DNA from: Microbacterium faecale
Lineage (GTDB): Bacteria > Actinomycetota > Actinomycetes > Actinomycetales > Microbacteriaceae
Length of the DNA: 64,000 bases
Direction: 5' to 3'
NCBI RefSeq assembly: GCF_014640975.1
Contig: NZ_BMHO01000003.1
Coordinates: 1 to 64,000 of the forward strand
Made by a program: the position numbers and the translations under genes. Below the pieces are notes generated by a model. The model was not told the origin of the DNA. It was given only the letters and a program-made list of their open reading frames with translations, and did no database searches. Shown one piece after another: positions 1-8,445 of the stretch. The number at the start of each line of letters is the position of its first letter. Position 1 is the stretch's first letter.

Positions 1-124
1 CGCACACCGCCTGCGGCGTTGTCGTCGATCGACGTACATTCGTACGCCTTCACTCCTCCGCCTTGCAGCCGACGCGCCCCAGCACCTCAGCACCCGAGGG
101 CGGCCGTGCGTCAGCGGTGCGCGG
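1..124. other. left-edge intergenic stretch
   Basis: No convincing gene is seen before the stop codon of the siderophore ATPase. The short open frames here have no ribosome binding site and lie antisense to or overlap that gene. It probably holds the 3' flank of the iron-uptake operon. Confidence 0.4.
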
Positions 125-883
125 TCATGCGTAGTAGAGGGCGACGGGGCGGCCATCGATCTCGCGCACGTCGACCTCGGTGTCGTACACCTCACGCAGC
201 ACGTCCGGGCGCATGATTTCGCCGCATGAGGCGTCGGCGACGATCCGGCCCTCGCGCATGGCGACGATCCGGTCGCTGTAGGTCGCCGCGAAATTGATGT
301 CGTGCAGCACGATGATGATGCGCTTGCCGAGCTCATTGGCCATGCGACGGATCAGCTTCATGATCTCGGTCATGTGCTTCAGGTCGAGGTTGTTGAGCGG
401 CTCGTCCAGCAGCACGTACTTCGTGTCCTGCGCGAGCACCATCGCGATGAACGCCCGCTGTCGCTGCCCGCCCGACAGCTCGTCGAGGAAACGGCCGCGC
501 AGCTCCGTCAGCGCGAGGTACGAAATCGCCTCGTCGACGCGGTCGCGGTCCTCCGTGGTGAGCCGTCCGCGCGAGTGCGGGAAGCGACCGAACTCGACGA
601 GGTCCTGCACCGTCAGCCGCGCCGCGAGCTGGTTGTCTTGGCGCAGCACGGCGATGGTGCGCGCGAGCTGCTTCGACGACGCCGTCTGCACGTCGAGGCC
701 GTCGACCGTGACGGATCCGCCATCGGGCGCGATGAGCCGCCCCACCAGCCCGAAGAGGGTCGACTTCCCCGCGCCGTTCGGCCCGATCAGCGAGGTGATC
801 CCCTCCTCCCCGAACGACGTCGTCACGTCGTCGAGGACGGTGTTTCCGTTGTAGCGCTTGGTGGCGCCCGTGAGCACGATCAC
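125..883 (-). CDS. iron-siderophore ABC transporter ATP-binding protein
   Basis: A 252-residue single ABC domain that would energise import of an iron-siderophore complex at the inner face of the membrane. Walker A (GPNGAGKST) is at about 34-42, the LSGGQ signature at 136-140, Walker B ending in DEP at 160-162 and the switch histidine at 194. The start is taken as GTG at 883-881 because it forms a GTGA overlap with the stop codon of the upstream permease, which implies translational coupling. The open frame extends further upstream but only as an out-of-frame shadow of the permease. It is the last gene of a four-gene operon (binding protein, two permeases, ATPase) that resembles the YclNOPQ/FatBCDE type; this match is from recall of the family, and the exact siderophore is unknown. 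Confidence 0.9.
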   Translation of the reverse strand: MIVLTGATKRYNGNTVLDDVTTSFGEEGITSLIGPNGAGKSTLFGLVGRLIAPDGGSVTVDGLDVQTASSKQLARTIAVLRQDNQLAARLTVQDLVEFGRFPHSRGRLTTEDRDRVDEAISYLALTELRGRFLDELSGGQRQRAFIAMVLAQDTKYVLLDEPLNNLDLKHMTEIMKLIRRMANELGKRIIIVLHDINFAATYSDRIVAMREGRIVADASCGEIMRPDVLREVYDTEVDVREIDGRPVALYYA

Positions 884-1902
884 CGTGCCCCCTTTCTCAG
901 CACGAGGTACAGGAAGAACGCGCCGCCGGCGAATTCGATCACGGTTGACAGCGTCCCACTCCAGCCGAGCAGCTGTTCGATGACGATCTGCCCGCCGAGC
1001 AGGCAGACGAGCCCGAGCAGCACGGCAGTGGGAAGAGTCCAGCGGTGCCGGAAGCTCCCCGCATACGAATAGGCGAGGTTCGCGACGATGAGACCGAAGA
1101 AGAGGATCGGACCGACGAGCGCCGTGCAGGCGGCAACCATCACCGACACGACGAGGAACAACGACATCACAACCCGACGGTGATCGACGCCGAGACCGAC
1201 GGCGGCTGGCGCCCCGAGCGTGAGCACGTCGAGGTGCGCGACGAGGGGCACGACCGCGGCACAGCCCGCCAGCACGAGGGCCGCGGTGAACAGCAGCAGC
1301 GCGGGATCCGGTCGCGTCAGCGAGGCGAACATCGCGTCGGTCACGACCTGAAAGTCGAGTGGATCCAGCATGCGCTGCATCCACTCCGTCGCGCTGCGGA
1401 AAAACGTGCCCAGCACGATCCCGACGAGCAGCATCAGGTGAATCGACCGCCGTTTGCCCGCGAACAGCCACGTGAACAGCGCAACGCTGAACGCCACCAT
1501 GACCACGGTCTGCAGGATCCACATCACGACGCTGTCGGCCTGGAGGAAGCCGCTCGCGCCGAACAGGAACACCATGCCGGTCGTGATCAGGCCGTAGAAC
1601 GCGTCGAAGCCCATGATCGACGGCGTGAGGATCCGGTTCTGCGTGATCGTATGAAAGACCACCGTCGAGACGCCGACCGCGCACGCGACGACGGCCATCG
1701 CCGCGATGGTCAGCCCGCGGATCTTCGCCGCGAACAGGAAGGACCCCGGCACGTCGTTCACGAGATAGAACACGGCAAGCGCGGCGACGACGACCGCGAG
1801 TGCGAGGATCCGCGCCCCGGGCCGAGACCAGAGCGCGCGCACCCGGCCTGGACGCGGAGCGGAGGGGGCGGCGACAACCGCCGGACGCACGTCAGTGGAC
1901 AC
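880..1902 (-). CDS. FecCD-family siderophore ABC permease (second)
   Basis: A 340-residue polytopic membrane protein with about nine hydrophobic segments, the usual size of FecCD/BtuC permeases that form half of the transport channel. A short charged N-terminal tail of about 25 residues precedes the first membrane helix. It overlaps the first permease gene by 11 bp and the ATPase gene by 4 bp, so all are co-translated. The two permeases are diverged from one another and so form a heterodimer, as in the YclN/YclO type. Only helix pattern and context support the ligand; a haem or other iron chelate cannot be excluded. Confidence 0.88.
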   Translation of the reverse strand: MSTDVRPAVVAAPSAPRPGRVRALWSRPGARILALAVVVAALAVFYLVNDVPGSFLFAAKIRGLTIAAMAVVACAVGVSTVVFHTITQNRILTPSIMGFDAFYGLITTGMVFLFGASGFLQADSVVMWILQTVVMVAFSVALFTWLFAGKRRSIHLMLLVGIVLGTFFRSATEWMQRMLDPLDFQVVTDAMFASLTRPDPALLLFTAALVLAGCAAVVPLVAHLDVLTLGAPAAVGLGVDHRRVVMSLFLVVSVMVAACTALVGPILFFGLIVANLAYSYAGSFRHRWTLPTAVLLGLVCLLGGQIVIEQLLGWSGTLSTVIEFAGGAFFLYLVLRKGAR

Positions 1903-2908
1903 GACCCCTCCTCCGCAAGAGCAGCCAGAGGAACAGGCCCGCGCCGACGATGCCGACGACGACCGACAGTGGGATCTCGTACGGGAACCGCACGACGCGC
2001 GCGATGATGTCGCACGCGACCACGAACACGGATCCGAGCCCGGCGACCCAGGGGATCGCGCGCCGGACGTTGTCGCCGATGATGAGGCTGACGATGTTCG
2101 GCACGACGAGGCCGAGGAACGGCAGGACGCCGGCGGTGACGAGCACGCACGCCGTGATGACGGCGACGATGATCATGCCGATTGCGACGACGCGCCGAAA
2201 GTCGAGTCCGAGGTTCGTCGCGAACTCCTCGCCGAGGCCGATCACGCTGAAGCGATCGGCCGCGAGCCACGCGATGACGACCATCACCACCGCGACCCAG
2301 AGGAACTCGTAGCGTCCGCGCATGACGGTCGCGAAGGATCCCTGCGACCACTGGCCGAGGGACTGCAGAAGGTCGAGGCGGTAGGCGAAGAACGTCGTCG
2401 CGGCCCCGACGACGCCACCGAGCATGATGCCCACGAGCGGAACGAGCACGAGCGTGCGCACCGGGACGAAGCGGATGATGCGGAGGAAGATCCAGGTGCC
2501 CGCGAGCGCGAAGAGCGAGATGAAGGCCATGCGGGGCAGGATCGGCATGCCCGGCCAGAACACGAGCGCGATGAGCATACCGAGAACGGCGAACTCCGTG
2601 ACGCCGGTGGTCGATGGCTCGACGAACTTGTTGCGCACGAGCATCTGCATGATGAGGCCCGCGATTCCCAGCGAGGCACCGACGAGAACGAGCGAGACCG
2701 TGCGGGGGATCCGGCTGGCAGCCAGCAGGAACAGAGCGTCGCCGTCACCCTTCGCGAGGGAGGACACCGACACATCGTTCGAGGCCCCGATGAGGAGGCT
2801 CACGGCGGCGAGCGCCACCAGCGCGGCGCCGATGAGCACCCCCACCCACGTGCGCCGGGTGCGCGCGGGGGCGGGGGTGCTCGTCGGGGCGGTCAGCGTC
2901 TTACGCAA
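1892..2908 (-). CDS. FecCD-family siderophore ABC permease (first)
   Basis: A 338-residue FecCD-type permease with many hydrophobic helices after a basic N-terminus. The conserved region rich in glycine and proline that contacts the ATPase (around GVLPFLGLVVPN) is seen near residues 255-270. The start codon lies 8 bp inside the binding-protein gene and the end overlaps the next permease by 11 bp, so it sits in the middle of a tight operon. Its role is import of an iron complex handed over by the binding lipoprotein. Confidence 0.88.
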   Translation of the reverse strand: MRKTLTAPTSTPAPARTRRTWVGVLIGAALVALAAVSLLIGASNDVSVSSLAKGDGDALFLLAASRIPRTVSLVLVGASLGIAGLIMQMLVRNKFVEPSTTGVTEFAVLGMLIALVFWPGMPILPRMAFISLFALAGTWIFLRIIRFVPVRTLVLVPLVGIMLGGVVGAATTFFAYRLDLLQSLGQWSQGSFATVMRGRYEFLWVAVVMVVIAWLAADRFSVIGLGEEFATNLGLDFRRVVAIGMIIVAVITACVLVTAGVLPFLGLVVPNIVSLIIGDNVRRAIPWVAGLGSVFVVACDIIARVVRFPYEIPLSVVVGIVGAGLFLWLLLRRRGRVH

Positions 2909-3929
2909 CGCCCGCTGTGATGTCGTCGATCATGATCTGCGTCGTCTGGAGGCCGCCGAACACGATGTACCAGGCGGTCGGGTCGAGGTAGACGATGTTG
3001 TCGTTCTTCCAGGCGGTCGTCTCGTGCACGATGTCGTTGTCGAGGACCACATCGGCGGACTGCGCGCCCTCTTCGTTGGTCGCCGCGTTCCGGTCAGTCA
3101 CGAACAGGTACTCGGGGTCGAACTCCGTCAGGAACTCGAACGAAATCGGCTCGCCGTGCGTCGCCGCTTCGATGTCGTCGGTGATGGGGGCGACACCGAA
3201 CAGGTCGTAGACGAGGCCGCCGCGCAGGTTGCGGCCGGAGTAGTCGCCGTTCGCCGGCTTGAGCGCACTGAGGCTGTCGCCGGACACCATCACGCTGAGA
3301 CCGGTCTCGATCTCAGCGGTCAGCTCGCGAACCTCGGCAAGCTGTGCTTCGATGTCGGCCAGCGCCGTCGCGGCCTCGTCCTCGGCGCCGAGCACCTCAC
3401 CGAGGAAGGTCGTGTTGCGCTCAAGGGTCTCCTCGAAGGAGCCCTCGGACGACAGGTTCACCGTCGGTGCGATCTCGCGCAGGTCGTCGTAGAGCGTCGC
3501 CGAGCGGCCCGCAACGATGATGAGGTCGGGCTGCGCCGCCTCGATCTCCAGCAGGTCGGCCTCAAACAGGGTGCCGGCATTGATCGCATCGTCGGCGACG
3601 AAGTCGGCCAGGTAGTCGGGCACGGAATCGAGCGGCGCACCGACAACGGGAGCGCCACCAAGAGATCCCCACGTGTCGAGCGACGCCATGTCGAAGATCA
3701 CGACGTTCTCGGGGTCCTTCGGCACGTTGACCGTCACCGACTCGTACTCCGGCTCCTCGTCCTCGCCCGCGATGTTGTTCTCAAACGTGAACTCGATCGT
3801 CTCGTCGGCACCGGCCGGCGCGTCCCCTCCGGCGGCGGCCTCGGCGTCGTTCTGCGAGGCGCAGCCAGCCAGGACGAGCGCGGACGCGGCCACAAGCGAC
3901 AGCGCGGACAGGGGACGGATCATGCTCAT
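2901..3929 (-). CDS. iron-siderophore substrate-binding lipoprotein (FatB/YclQ-like)
   Basis: A 342-residue class III binding lipoprotein. The start is ATG at 3929-3927, with an AGGAG ribosome site 7 nt upstream; an in-frame earlier ATG would add a non-signal N-terminus. A signal peptide ends in a lipobox (LVLAGC) with the lipidated Cys at 23, followed by an acidic flexible linker. The rest shows the periplasmic-binding fold expected for ferric-siderophore receptors, with motifs like those of FatB/YclQ (for example HGEPISFEF and a following FVTDR). It is the promoter-proximal gene of the importer operon, and two DtxR/IdeR-like boxes lie upstream, so repression by iron is expected. Ligand identity (catecholate or mixed type) is inference. 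Confidence 0.88.
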   Translation of the reverse strand: MSMIRPLSALSLVAASALVLAGCASQNDAEAAAGGDAPAGADETIEFTFENNIAGEDEEPEYESVTVNVPKDPENVVIFDMASLDTWGSLGGAPVVGAPLDSVPDYLADFVADDAINAGTLFEADLLEIEAAQPDLIIVAGRSATLYDDLREIAPTVNLSSEGSFEETLERNTTFLGEVLGAEDEAATALADIEAQLAEVRELTAEIETGLSVMVSGDSLSALKPANGDYSGRNLRGGLVYDLFGVAPITDDIEAATHGEPISFEFLTEFDPEYLFVTDRNAATNEEGAQSADVVLDNDIVHETTAWKNDNIVYLDPTAWYIVFGGLQTTQIMIDDITAGVA

Positions 3930-4004
3930 GCGGAACTCCTGCAGTAGGGAGAGCGCGCTATCAGGCGCGGACTCGTGGTGGTGGACCCGATGCACTCACA
4001 GCTC

Positions 4005-4023
4005 TTAGGTAAGGCAAGCCTCA
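4005..4023. promoter_or_regulatory. DtxR/IdeR-like iron box 1
   Basis: TTAGGTAAGGCAAGCCTCA matches 15 of 19 positions of the actinobacterial iron box TTAGGTTAGGCTAACCTAA. It lies about 76 bp ahead of the siderophore-binding lipoprotein gene. This would let an iron-loaded DtxR/IdeR protein repress the importer. Confidence 0.75.
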
Positions 4024-4029
4024 ATCGGA

Positions 4030-4048
4030 CGTTCATAGGCTAGCCTAA
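4030..4048. promoter_or_regulatory. DtxR/IdeR-like iron box 2
   Basis: The core ATAGGCTAGCCTAA (4035-4048) matches 12 of 14 positions of the right part of the iron-box consensus. It ends six bases before the start codon of the siderophore-interacting protein and overlaps a TAGCCT -10 element (4041-4046), so a bound repressor would block that promoter directly. Confidence 0.72.
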
Positions 4049-4053
4049 GTTAT

Positions 4054-4851
4054 ATGACGACGTCCACCAGCACCTCCCCCTCGTTCGCTCTTGAGCGCGA
4101 GAGCGTCGAGCTCGCCTTCCGCCGCGCCCACCTCGTCTCGCGCGAGTTCCTGACCGACCGGTACGTGCGGATCCGCGTGGCCGGCGAGGAGCTCGACGGA
4201 TTCGGACAGACCTCGGGCGTCGACGATCACATCCGCATCTTCCTGCCGGAGGCCGAGCCGGGAACCGTCGAGGAGATGCGGGAGGCGCCGAGTCGCGAGT
4301 TCACGCCGCTCGCGTGGGGCGACGACGACGCGGGGACGCCGTTCCTCGACCTCGAGTTCGCGCTGCACGGTGACGAGGGTGTCGCGAGCCGCTGGGCCGC
4401 GAACGCCCCGATCGGCGCTCCGATCGGGGTCGGTGGCCCGCGCGGCACAATCCGCCTCGCGGGCAAGCCCGATGGCTGGCTCCTCGCCGGCGACGAGACG
4501 GCCATCGCACAGATCCGCCGCTACGCCGCGCTTCTCGACGAAGACGACGCCGCGGTGATCCTCATCGAAGTTCCGACGGCCGCCGACCAGGTTCCGATCG
4601 ACGCCCCGGTTCCGGTCGAATACATCCACCGCAAGCGCGCGTTCCCCGGGACCGCCCTCGCCGCCGCGCTCGCGAACATGGATGAGGACGACAAGCCGGG
4701 CGAGGATCCGTTCGTCTTCGTGGGGGCGGAGCAGGCGATCGTCAAGCCCGCCCGCGCGCTCGCCGTCGGCCGGTGGGGCGTGGATCCCGCTCGCGCCGTC
4801 ATCAAGGGCTATTGGAAGCGCGGCGACACGGAGTATCACGCGGCTCACTGA
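4054..4851 (+). CDS. siderophore-interacting protein (FAD-dependent ferric-siderophore reductase)
   Basis: A 265-residue protein of the SIP/ViuB family, which reduces imported ferric siderophore in the cytoplasm with FAD and NAD(P)H to release iron. The FAD-binding barrel covers roughly residues 15-135 and includes the loop REFTPLAW that matches the family RxYTxR-type flavin motif; the C-terminal SIP domain carries GDETAIAQI near 147 and ends with the family-typical KGYWKRG. There is no ribosome binding site: ATG 4054 follows a TAGCCT -10 element by 7 nt, which suggests a leaderless message. It diverges from the importer operon and shares the iron-box region with it. Confidence 0.92.
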   Translation: MTTSTSTSPSFALERESVELAFRRAHLVSREFLTDRYVRIRVAGEELDGFGQTSGVDDHIRIFLPEAEPGTVEEMREAPSREFTPLAWGDDDAGTPFLDLEFALHGDEGVASRWAANAPIGAPIGVGGPRGTIRLAGKPDGWLLAGDETAIAQIRRYAALLDEDDAAVILIEVPTAADQVPIDAPVPVEYIHRKRAFPGTALAAALANMDEDDKPGEDPFVFVGAEQAIVKPARALAVGRWGVDPARAVIKGYWKRGDTEYHAAH

Positions 4852-4855
4852 AACG

Positions 4856-4891
4856 ACGAGCGGCCCGGCGGATCTCCGCCGGGCCGCTCGT
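4856..4891. terminator. bidirectional terminator hairpin
   Basis: A perfect 17-bp stem (4856-4872 with 4875-4891) closed by a 2-nt apex lies between the convergent reductase and isomerase genes. It has no long T tract, as is common in high-GC actinobacteria, but symmetry and position fit a shared terminator. Confidence 0.8.
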
Positions 4892-4902
4892 TCAGCGGGG
4901 TC

Positions 4903-5904
4903 CTACTTGGTGCTGAACGCGGAGTCGAACGCCGCGTCGGGCGGCGTGATGGCGTTGAGCTTCCGGACGAACTCGAGGGCCTCGGGAGCACCGTCGAGGC
5001 GATCCATGCCCGCGTCCTCCCACTCGACACTCGTCGGACCGTCGTAGCCGATGAAGTTCAGCGCACGGAAGAGCGGCTCCCACGGAACGTCGCCGTGTCC
5101 CGTCGACACGAAGGTCCATCCGCGGCGCGGGTTGTTCCACGGCAGGTGCGAACCGAGCACGCCGTTGCGACCGTCGAGGTTCACAACCGACTCCTTCACG
5201 TGCACGTGGAAGATCTTGTCCGCGTAGTCAAGAACGAACGTGACCGGGTCCAGCTGCTGCCACATGAAGTGCGACGGGTCGAAGTTGATGCCGAAGCCGG
5301 GGCGGTTCCCGATCGCCTCGAGCGTTGCCTTCGTCGTCCAGTAGTCGTACGCGATCTCGGACGGGTGCACCTCGAGCGCAAAGCGGACCCCGACCTCCTC
5401 GAACACGTCGATGATGGGGTTCCAGCGGTCGGCGAAGTCCTGGTAGCCGGCCTGGATGACGTCGTCACCCACGGGCGGGAACATCGCGACGTACTTCCAG
5501 ATCGCGGATCCCGTGAAGCCCGTGACGGTCTTCACGCCGAGCTTCGCCGCGAGGCGCGCGGTGTTCTTGAGTTCTTCCGCGGCGCGCTGACGCACGCCCT
5601 CGGGATCCCCATCGCCCCACACGCGGTCCGATGCGATGTCCTGATGCCGTCCGTCGATCGGGTCATCGCAGACCATCTGACCCTTAAGGTGGTTCGCGAT
5701 CGTCCAGACCTTCAGGCCGTTCTTCTCGAGAATCGCCTTTCGGTCGGCGATGTATGCCTCGTCATCCCAGCGCCACGGATCCAGGTGGTCGCCCCAGCAG
5801 GCGATTTCGAGGCCGTCGTAGCCCCACTCGCCCGCGAGTCGGCACACTTCTTCGAACGGCAGGTCGGCCCACTGGCCGGTGAACAGAGTGATCGGTCTTG
5901 TCAT
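4903..5904 (-). CDS. sugar phosphate isomerase/epimerase (xylose isomerase-like TIM barrel)
   Basis: A 333-residue AP-endonuclease-2/xylose-isomerase-type TIM barrel. Likely metal ligands are visible in LEVHPSE (Glu), INFDPSHF (Asp and His), the HVHVKE strand and the late VEWED segment. ATG 5904-5902 is chosen because AGGAGG lies just upstream; the longer open frame is a shadow of the neighbouring gene. It is 19 bp downstream of the Gfo/Idh/MocA dehydrogenase, and such isomerase/dehydrogenase pairs usually act in catabolism of inositol-like polyols or rare sugars by dehydrogenation followed by isomerisation or epimerisation. The exact substrate cannot be read from the sequence. Confidence 0.85.
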   Translation of the reverse strand: MTRPITLFTGQWADLPFEEVCRLAGEWGYDGLEIACWGDHLDPWRWDDEAYIADRKAILEKNGLKVWTIANHLKGQMVCDDPIDGRHQDIASDRVWGDGDPEGVRQRAAEELKNTARLAAKLGVKTVTGFTGSAIWKYVAMFPPVGDDVIQAGYQDFADRWNPIIDVFEEVGVRFALEVHPSEIAYDYWTTKATLEAIGNRPGFGINFDPSHFMWQQLDPVTFVLDYADKIFHVHVKESVVNLDGRNGVLGSHLPWNNPRRGWTFVSTGHGDVPWEPLFRALNFIGYDGPTSVEWEDAGMDRLDGAPEALEFVRKLNAITPPDAAFDSAFSTK

Positions 5905-5923
5905 AATGTCCTCCTGAACGTGA

Positions 5924-7078
5924 TCAGACGGCGACCCAGCGGGCGTCGTCGGCGGAGCTCTTCTCAACAGCCTCGAGCACGCGCTGCACCTGGGCGCCCT
6001 CGTCGAACGTCGGCGCCGGCGCGGAGCCGTCGGCGATCGCTTCGACGAGGTCCTTGACCTGGTGGCTGAAGGCGTGCTCGTAGCCGAGCAGGTGGCCAGC
6101 CGGCCACCATCCCTCGAGGTACGGGTGACCCGGCTCGGTGACGATGACGCGGGTGAAGCCCTGGTCGAGGTCATCGGCGGTCCGGTCGTAGACGCGCAGC
6201 ACGTTCATGTCCTCGAGGTTGAACGCGATCGCTCCCTTGTCACCGGAGATCTCGACGGTCAGTTCGTTCTTACGGCCCGTGGCGAAACGCGTGGCCTCGA
6301 ACGCCGCGAGCGCGCCGCCCGACAGACGACCGGTGAAGATCGCGAGGTCGTCGACCGTGACCTCGCCGTACTCGTCGCCGCCCTTGCCGGCGATGCCGAC
6401 GCGCTCGGTTTCGACGGGACGCTCCTTCACGATGGTCTCGATGACGCCGGAGACCTTCTCGATCGTCTGGCCCGTGAGGAACTGCACGAGGTCGACGGCG
6501 TGGCCGCCGATGTCGCCGAGCGCACCGGCACCGGCCTCGTCCTTCTTGAGACGCCACGAGAGCGGCGCCTCGGGGTCTACGAGCCAGTCCTGGCGGTAGG
6601 CCGCGCGGACCTGCTGCACGGTGCCGATCCGTCCCTCGGCGATGAGGTCGCGCGCGCGACTGAGGGCCGGGACGCGACGGTACGTGAAGCCGAGCATCGC
6701 GACCGACCCGGAGCCGTGCGCGGCGTCGACCATCCGGTCAGCGTCGGCCACCGAATTGGCAAGCGGCTTCTCGCACAACACGTGCTTACCGGCCTTGAGC
6801 GCCGCGATCGCGATCTCGTCGTGCGAGTGACCGGGCGTGACGATGTCGACGATGTCGATGTCATCGCGGGTGACGACGTCGCGCCAGTCCGTCGCGGACT
6901 CGCGCCATCCCCACTTCTCGGCGGACGCCGCCACGGCATCGGCGTTACGTCCGACGATGACAGACATGTCGATGGCGCGCGGCAGGTCAAAGACGCGCGG
7001 CGCCGTGCGCCACGCCTGCGAGTGGGCCGCCCCCATGAATCCGTAGCCGACGAGGGCGACGCGCAGAGTGTCCGTCAT
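5924..7078 (-). CDS. Gfo/Idh/MocA family NAD(P)-dependent oxidoreductase
   Basis: A 384-residue sugar or polyol dehydrogenase. The N-terminal Rossmann fold opens with VALVGYGFMG (about 7-16), and the family EKP motif appears in HVLCEKPLANS near residue 98. Further family features include GDIGGHAVDL, with the catalytic-region Asp and His, around 187-196. The ribosome site GGAAGGA precedes ATG 7078. It lies in a minus-strand operon between the sugar-binding lipoprotein and the isomerase, so it probably oxidises the imported sugar or polyol. The protein is complete. The substrate is unknown. Confidence 0.88.
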   Translation of the reverse strand: MTDTLRVALVGYGFMGAAHSQAWRTAPRVFDLPRAIDMSVIVGRNADAVAASAEKWGWRESATDWRDVVTRDDIDIVDIVTPGHSHDEIAIAALKAGKHVLCEKPLANSVADADRMVDAAHGSGSVAMLGFTYRRVPALSRARDLIAEGRIGTVQQVRAAYRQDWLVDPEAPLSWRLKKDEAGAGALGDIGGHAVDLVQFLTGQTIEKVSGVIETIVKERPVETERVGIAGKGGDEYGEVTVDDLAIFTGRLSGGALAAFEATRFATGRKNELTVEISGDKGAIAFNLEDMNVLRVYDRTADDLDQGFTRVIVTEPGHPYLEGWWPAGHLLGYEHAFSHQVKDLVEAIADGSAPAPTFDEGAQVQRVLEAVEKSSADDARWVAV

Positions 7079-7104
7079 GTATATTTCCTTCCCTTTGGGC
7101 GTGA

Positions 7105-7132
7105 CCGCGGGGCGCCCTGCGGCGCCCCGCGG
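7105..7132 (-). terminator. intercistronic GC hairpin
   Basis: A perfect 12-bp stem (7105-7116 with 7121-7132) and 4-nt loop begins 6 nt after the stop codon of the binding-protein gene, with no T tract on the transcribed side. It may stabilise the 3' end of the binding-protein message or act as a partial terminator that lowers expression of the downstream enzymes. Confidence 0.6.
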
Positions 7133-7138
7133 CTGCTG

Positions 7139-8206
7139 TTACGACTGGAACGCGAGGTCGTAGTACTCGTCGACGTTCTCGGCCGTCACGACCGGCGCGT
7201 CGAGCACGATGCGGTACGGCACGCTCGGCGTGACGAGGTCGCTCATCGTGCCGCCCTGCGCGAGCAGGCGCGCCATCGCGATGCCGTCGGCCGCCTGGGT
7301 CGACGGGTAGATCACCGTGGCTTCCATGACCGAGTCGCCGGCCTCGATGAGGTCCATCATGTTCTGGCTTCCCGCGCCGCCGACGAGGAAGAACTCGTCG
7401 CGGCCCGACTCGTTGATCGCCGCCATGACACCGACGCCCTGGTCGTCATCGTGGTTCCAGATCGCGTCGAAGTGCGGGTTAGCGGTCAGGAACTGTGCCG
7501 TGGCCTCCTGGCCACCGGCGACGGTGAAGTCGGCCGCGACGCGCGGGCCGACCTCGAGGCCGCACTCCTCGAGTGCGTGGGCGAAGCCCTCGGAGCGGTC
7601 CTGCGTGAGCGGCAGCGAGTCGATACCGGCGATCTCGCCGATGATCGGGTCGTCGATGTCGGCGACGCGCTCGCAGATGTACTCGCCTGCGCTGACGCCC
7701 ATGCCGTAGTTGTCGCCCAGGATCGTGATCCGCGAGGCGTCGGTGTTGCTGAATTCACGGTCGACGTTGATGACGGGAACTCCCGCCTCCATTGCCGCCA
7801 GCGCCGCCTGCGTCAGCGACGCGCCGTCGCTCGGCAGCACGACGATGGCGTCGACGCCCTCGTTGACGAACTGCTCGATCGCTGCGATCTGCTGCGTGAC
7901 GTCGTTCGTGCCCTCGGCCTGCCGGAGCTCGACGTCGTCGAAGCCCTCCGCGGCCTCGATCGCGCCCGTGTTGATCGCGCCGAGCCAGCCGTGGTCGGCC
8001 TCGGGGCCCGACCAGCCGATCACGACGTTGCCGCCAGCGGCTGCGTCGTCGCCGGACGCCTCGTTCTCCGTGGTCGTCTCGTCTGACGCCGAGCCGCCCG
8101 TGTCTTCGGTTCCGTCGCTCGTGCATCCGACGAGCAGGCCGATGGCGGCGGCCGTGGCGATGCCTGAGATGAGCGCCCGTTTACGCGTTGCGCGTCGTGA
8201 CTGCAT
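7139..8206 (-). CDS. sugar ABC transporter substrate-binding lipoprotein (RbsB type)
   Basis: A 355-residue type I periplasmic-binding protein. The signal peptide ends at a lipobox (LLVGC, Cys 28), followed by an acidic Ser/Thr-rich linker to about residue 55. The rest follows the ribose/galactose-binding pattern: VIGWSGPEADHGW, then a segment with AIVVLPSDGASL, and VINVDREF. The ribosome site AAGGAGG is 7 nt ahead of ATG 8206. The gene diverges from the cognate ATPase and permease across about 240 bp. It should capture the sugar outside the membrane and pass it to the permease encoded at 9963-10967. Its substrate is not determined by sequence alone. Confidence 0.9.
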   Translation of the reverse strand: MQSRRATRKRALISGIATAAAIGLLVGCTSDGTEDTGGSASDETTTENEASGDDAAAGGNVVIGWSGPEADHGWLGAINTGAIEAAEGFDDVELRQAEGTNDVTQQIAAIEQFVNEGVDAIVVLPSDGASLTQAALAAMEAGVPVINVDREFSNTDASRITILGDNYGMGVSAGEYICERVADIDDPIIGEIAGIDSLPLTQDRSEGFAHALEECGLEVGPRVAADFTVAGGQEATAQFLTANPHFDAIWNHDDDQGVGVMAAINESGRDEFFLVGGAGSQNMMDLIEAGDSVMEATVIYPSTQAADGIAMARLLAQGGTMSDLVTPSVPYRIVLDAPVVTAENVDEYYDLAFQS

Positions 8207-8293
8207 GGTTCCTCCTTGAAAAGTGCAGGTGACGCCGATCCGGTTGACGCGTGAAGCGCCGACAATGCTGTCCGTATCGACGAGGCCGACGCT

Positions 8294-8379
8294 AGCAGAA
8301 CTGCTGCACGATGTACATCTTTTGCTTGGACGATGTAAAAAGTCGCGTTAGGCGCGATGACAAGGACTACATCGTTGTA
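8294..8379. promoter_or_regulatory. candidate operator cluster in divergent sugar-transport promoter
   Basis: Three short symmetric elements lie in the divergent intergenic region: AGCAGAACTGCT (8294-8305), GATGTACATC (8310-8319) and TACATCGTTGTA (8368-8379), plus a lone GATGTA at 8332. The repeated GATGTA/TACATC half-site suggests a dimeric regulator; the ROK protein encoded downstream is the natural candidate. This is inference from symmetry only. Confidence 0.45.
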
Positions 8380-8445
8380 TGCAGCGACGTAACGTTCGGG
8401 ACACGGCTGCTTTCGTCGGCACGTTCGACATGTTATGTTCGCTGA

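Noticed and set aside
6062..8086. A 674-codon open frame on the plus strand
   Set aside because: It is antisense to the Gfo/Idh/MocA and binding-protein genes, has the Arg/Asp/Val-rich look of high-GC shadow frames, and has no motif or ribosome site.
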